A DNA stretch of 6,681 bases, taken from an uncultured Mollicutes bacterium (GTDB lineage Bacteria > Bacillota_I > Bacilli_A > MAG-NZ). The DNA is taken from contig CAJYBF010000058.1 in assembly GCA_913064935.1 (NCBI GenBank), positions 1 through 6,681 on the forward strand, written 5' to 3'. The notes beneath the pieces were generated by a model. It did not search any database. It was not told the origin of the DNA and saw only the letters and a program-made list of their open reading frames with translations. Made by a program: the position numbers and the translations under genes. Shown one piece after another: positions 6,066-6,681 of this stretch (the first letter of the stretch is position 1; each line of letters starts with the position of its first letter).

Positions 6066-6681
6066 GTAGAAGAGGGTTACGAAAGCCAGCTTCATCTTTA
6101 ATGCTATTTTCCGTCTCAACATCTTCCAATGTAACCGGGTAGTCGAGCAAAGTAACACTGCCTGGTAAATCCTGGAGTTCAGTTTTGTGTTCGGGGAAAT
6201 CATCAATAACCTTACCGAGTGTCGTGTTCGAAAATACTTTATTTACAAAATCAATAATTGCAGGTGATGAACGCCACGAAGCATTGAGTTGCATCCGATC
6301 ACTGGTAAACTGTTGCTCAATAAATTCACTTGCGATGGGAAATAATTTTGGCTCTGCGCGCCTGCATCGGTAAATTGATTGTTTAGTGTCGCCAACCAGT
6401 AAGACACTACGGCTCTCATCAGAACCAGTTAGTGATTCTGCTTCGTTATTCTGATTCTGACCCTGGTCTTGACTAAATTCTTCTATAAGCGGTTGTAATA
6501 ATCGCCACTGTATCGGATTTGTATCTTGAAATTCATCAAGCAGAACGTGTGAGATCTTGGCATCGAGTCTAAAATAGAGAAACTCACTGTCCACCCGCTC
6601 TTTTAAGAGACCATAGACCAAGTTCGTGATGTCGTCAAAAGATAGTTCGCTGTCCTCTTTTGCCACCATCATCTTCGCCTC
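6058..6681 (-). CDS. UvrD/AddA-like superfamily 1 helicase fragment, both ends missing
   Basis: Part of an SF1 DNA helicase of the RecB/AddA-like group, which unwinds DNA during double-strand-break repair, often with a nuclease domain or partner. The frame is open to the window edge, so the ATG at 6672 is probably internal. Visible motifs, numbered from that ATG, are motif II VLLDEFQDTN (43-52), motif III LLVGDTKQSIYRCRRAEP (91-108) and motif IV LNASWRSSPAIIDFVNKVF (129-147). A Gln/Asn/Glu-rich stretch at about 66-88 separates motifs II and III. The RRAEP and FRNPLLLPR features resemble UvrD-type helicases of beta- and gammaproteobacteria, as I recall them. Motif I lies outside the window, and motifs V and VI are missing because CopA sequence takes over. 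Higher G+C and more GC-ending codons than its neighbours suggest another source genome. Helicase class is secure; taxonomic origin is an inference. Confidence 0.85.

Noticed and set aside
5038..6681. A new helicase-P-type ATPase-copper chaperone fusion protein as an undescribed system
   Set aside because: Both large domains are truncated exactly at the joint, essential motifs are missing on each side and composition shifts there. A chimeric contig explains this better than a functional protein.

Overview
The window is mostly an AT-rich, low-G+C Gram-positive chromosome segment, with every gene on the minus strand. In transcription order (high to low coordinates) it holds a copA C-terminal part joined to copZ, then tig (trigger factor), clpX and lon. 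The consecutive protein quality-control genes tig-clpX-lon, the strong GGAGG-type ribosome binding sites, the extended -10 promoters and the compact hairpin plus T-run terminators point to a member of the Bacilli. A Gemella-like organism is my best guess, but the sequence alone does not prove it.

Layout: 1-2149 is lon, cut by the window edge six codons before the expected catalytic lysine. 2150-2314 holds the lon leader, a probable lon promoter and the clpX terminator. 2315-3514 is a complete clpX. 3515-3636 holds a probable clpX promoter and the tig terminator. 3637-4923 is a complete tig. 4924-5037 holds the tig promoter and the copZ terminator. 5038-5226 encodes a small HMA-type copper chaperone (CopZ), and 5227 to about 6057 encodes the C-terminal third of a copper P-type ATPase (CopA). 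About 6058-6681 encodes part of a UvrD/AddA-like helicase that looks proteobacterial and has clearly higher G+C.

Trigger factor folds nascent chains at the ribosome, ClpX unfolds substrates for ClpP, and Lon is a self-contained ATP-dependent protease, so this is a proteostasis neighbourhood. Each of the three appears to be its own transcription unit, because tig and clpX are each followed closely by an intrinsic terminator. CopA and CopZ form a separate copper-export unit upstream.

Two points matter most. First, the helicase and CopA halves share one open frame, but composition and domain content switch abruptly near 6046-6065. I read this as a chimeric joint, probably from assembly or amplification, rather than a new fusion protein. 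Second, CopA runs in frame and without a stop into CopZ, while a strong internal Shine-Dalgarno sequence precedes the CopZ ATG. The locus could therefore make both a CopA-HMA fusion and free CopZ. I see no convincing undescribed system, CRISPR array, mobile element or RNA gene.
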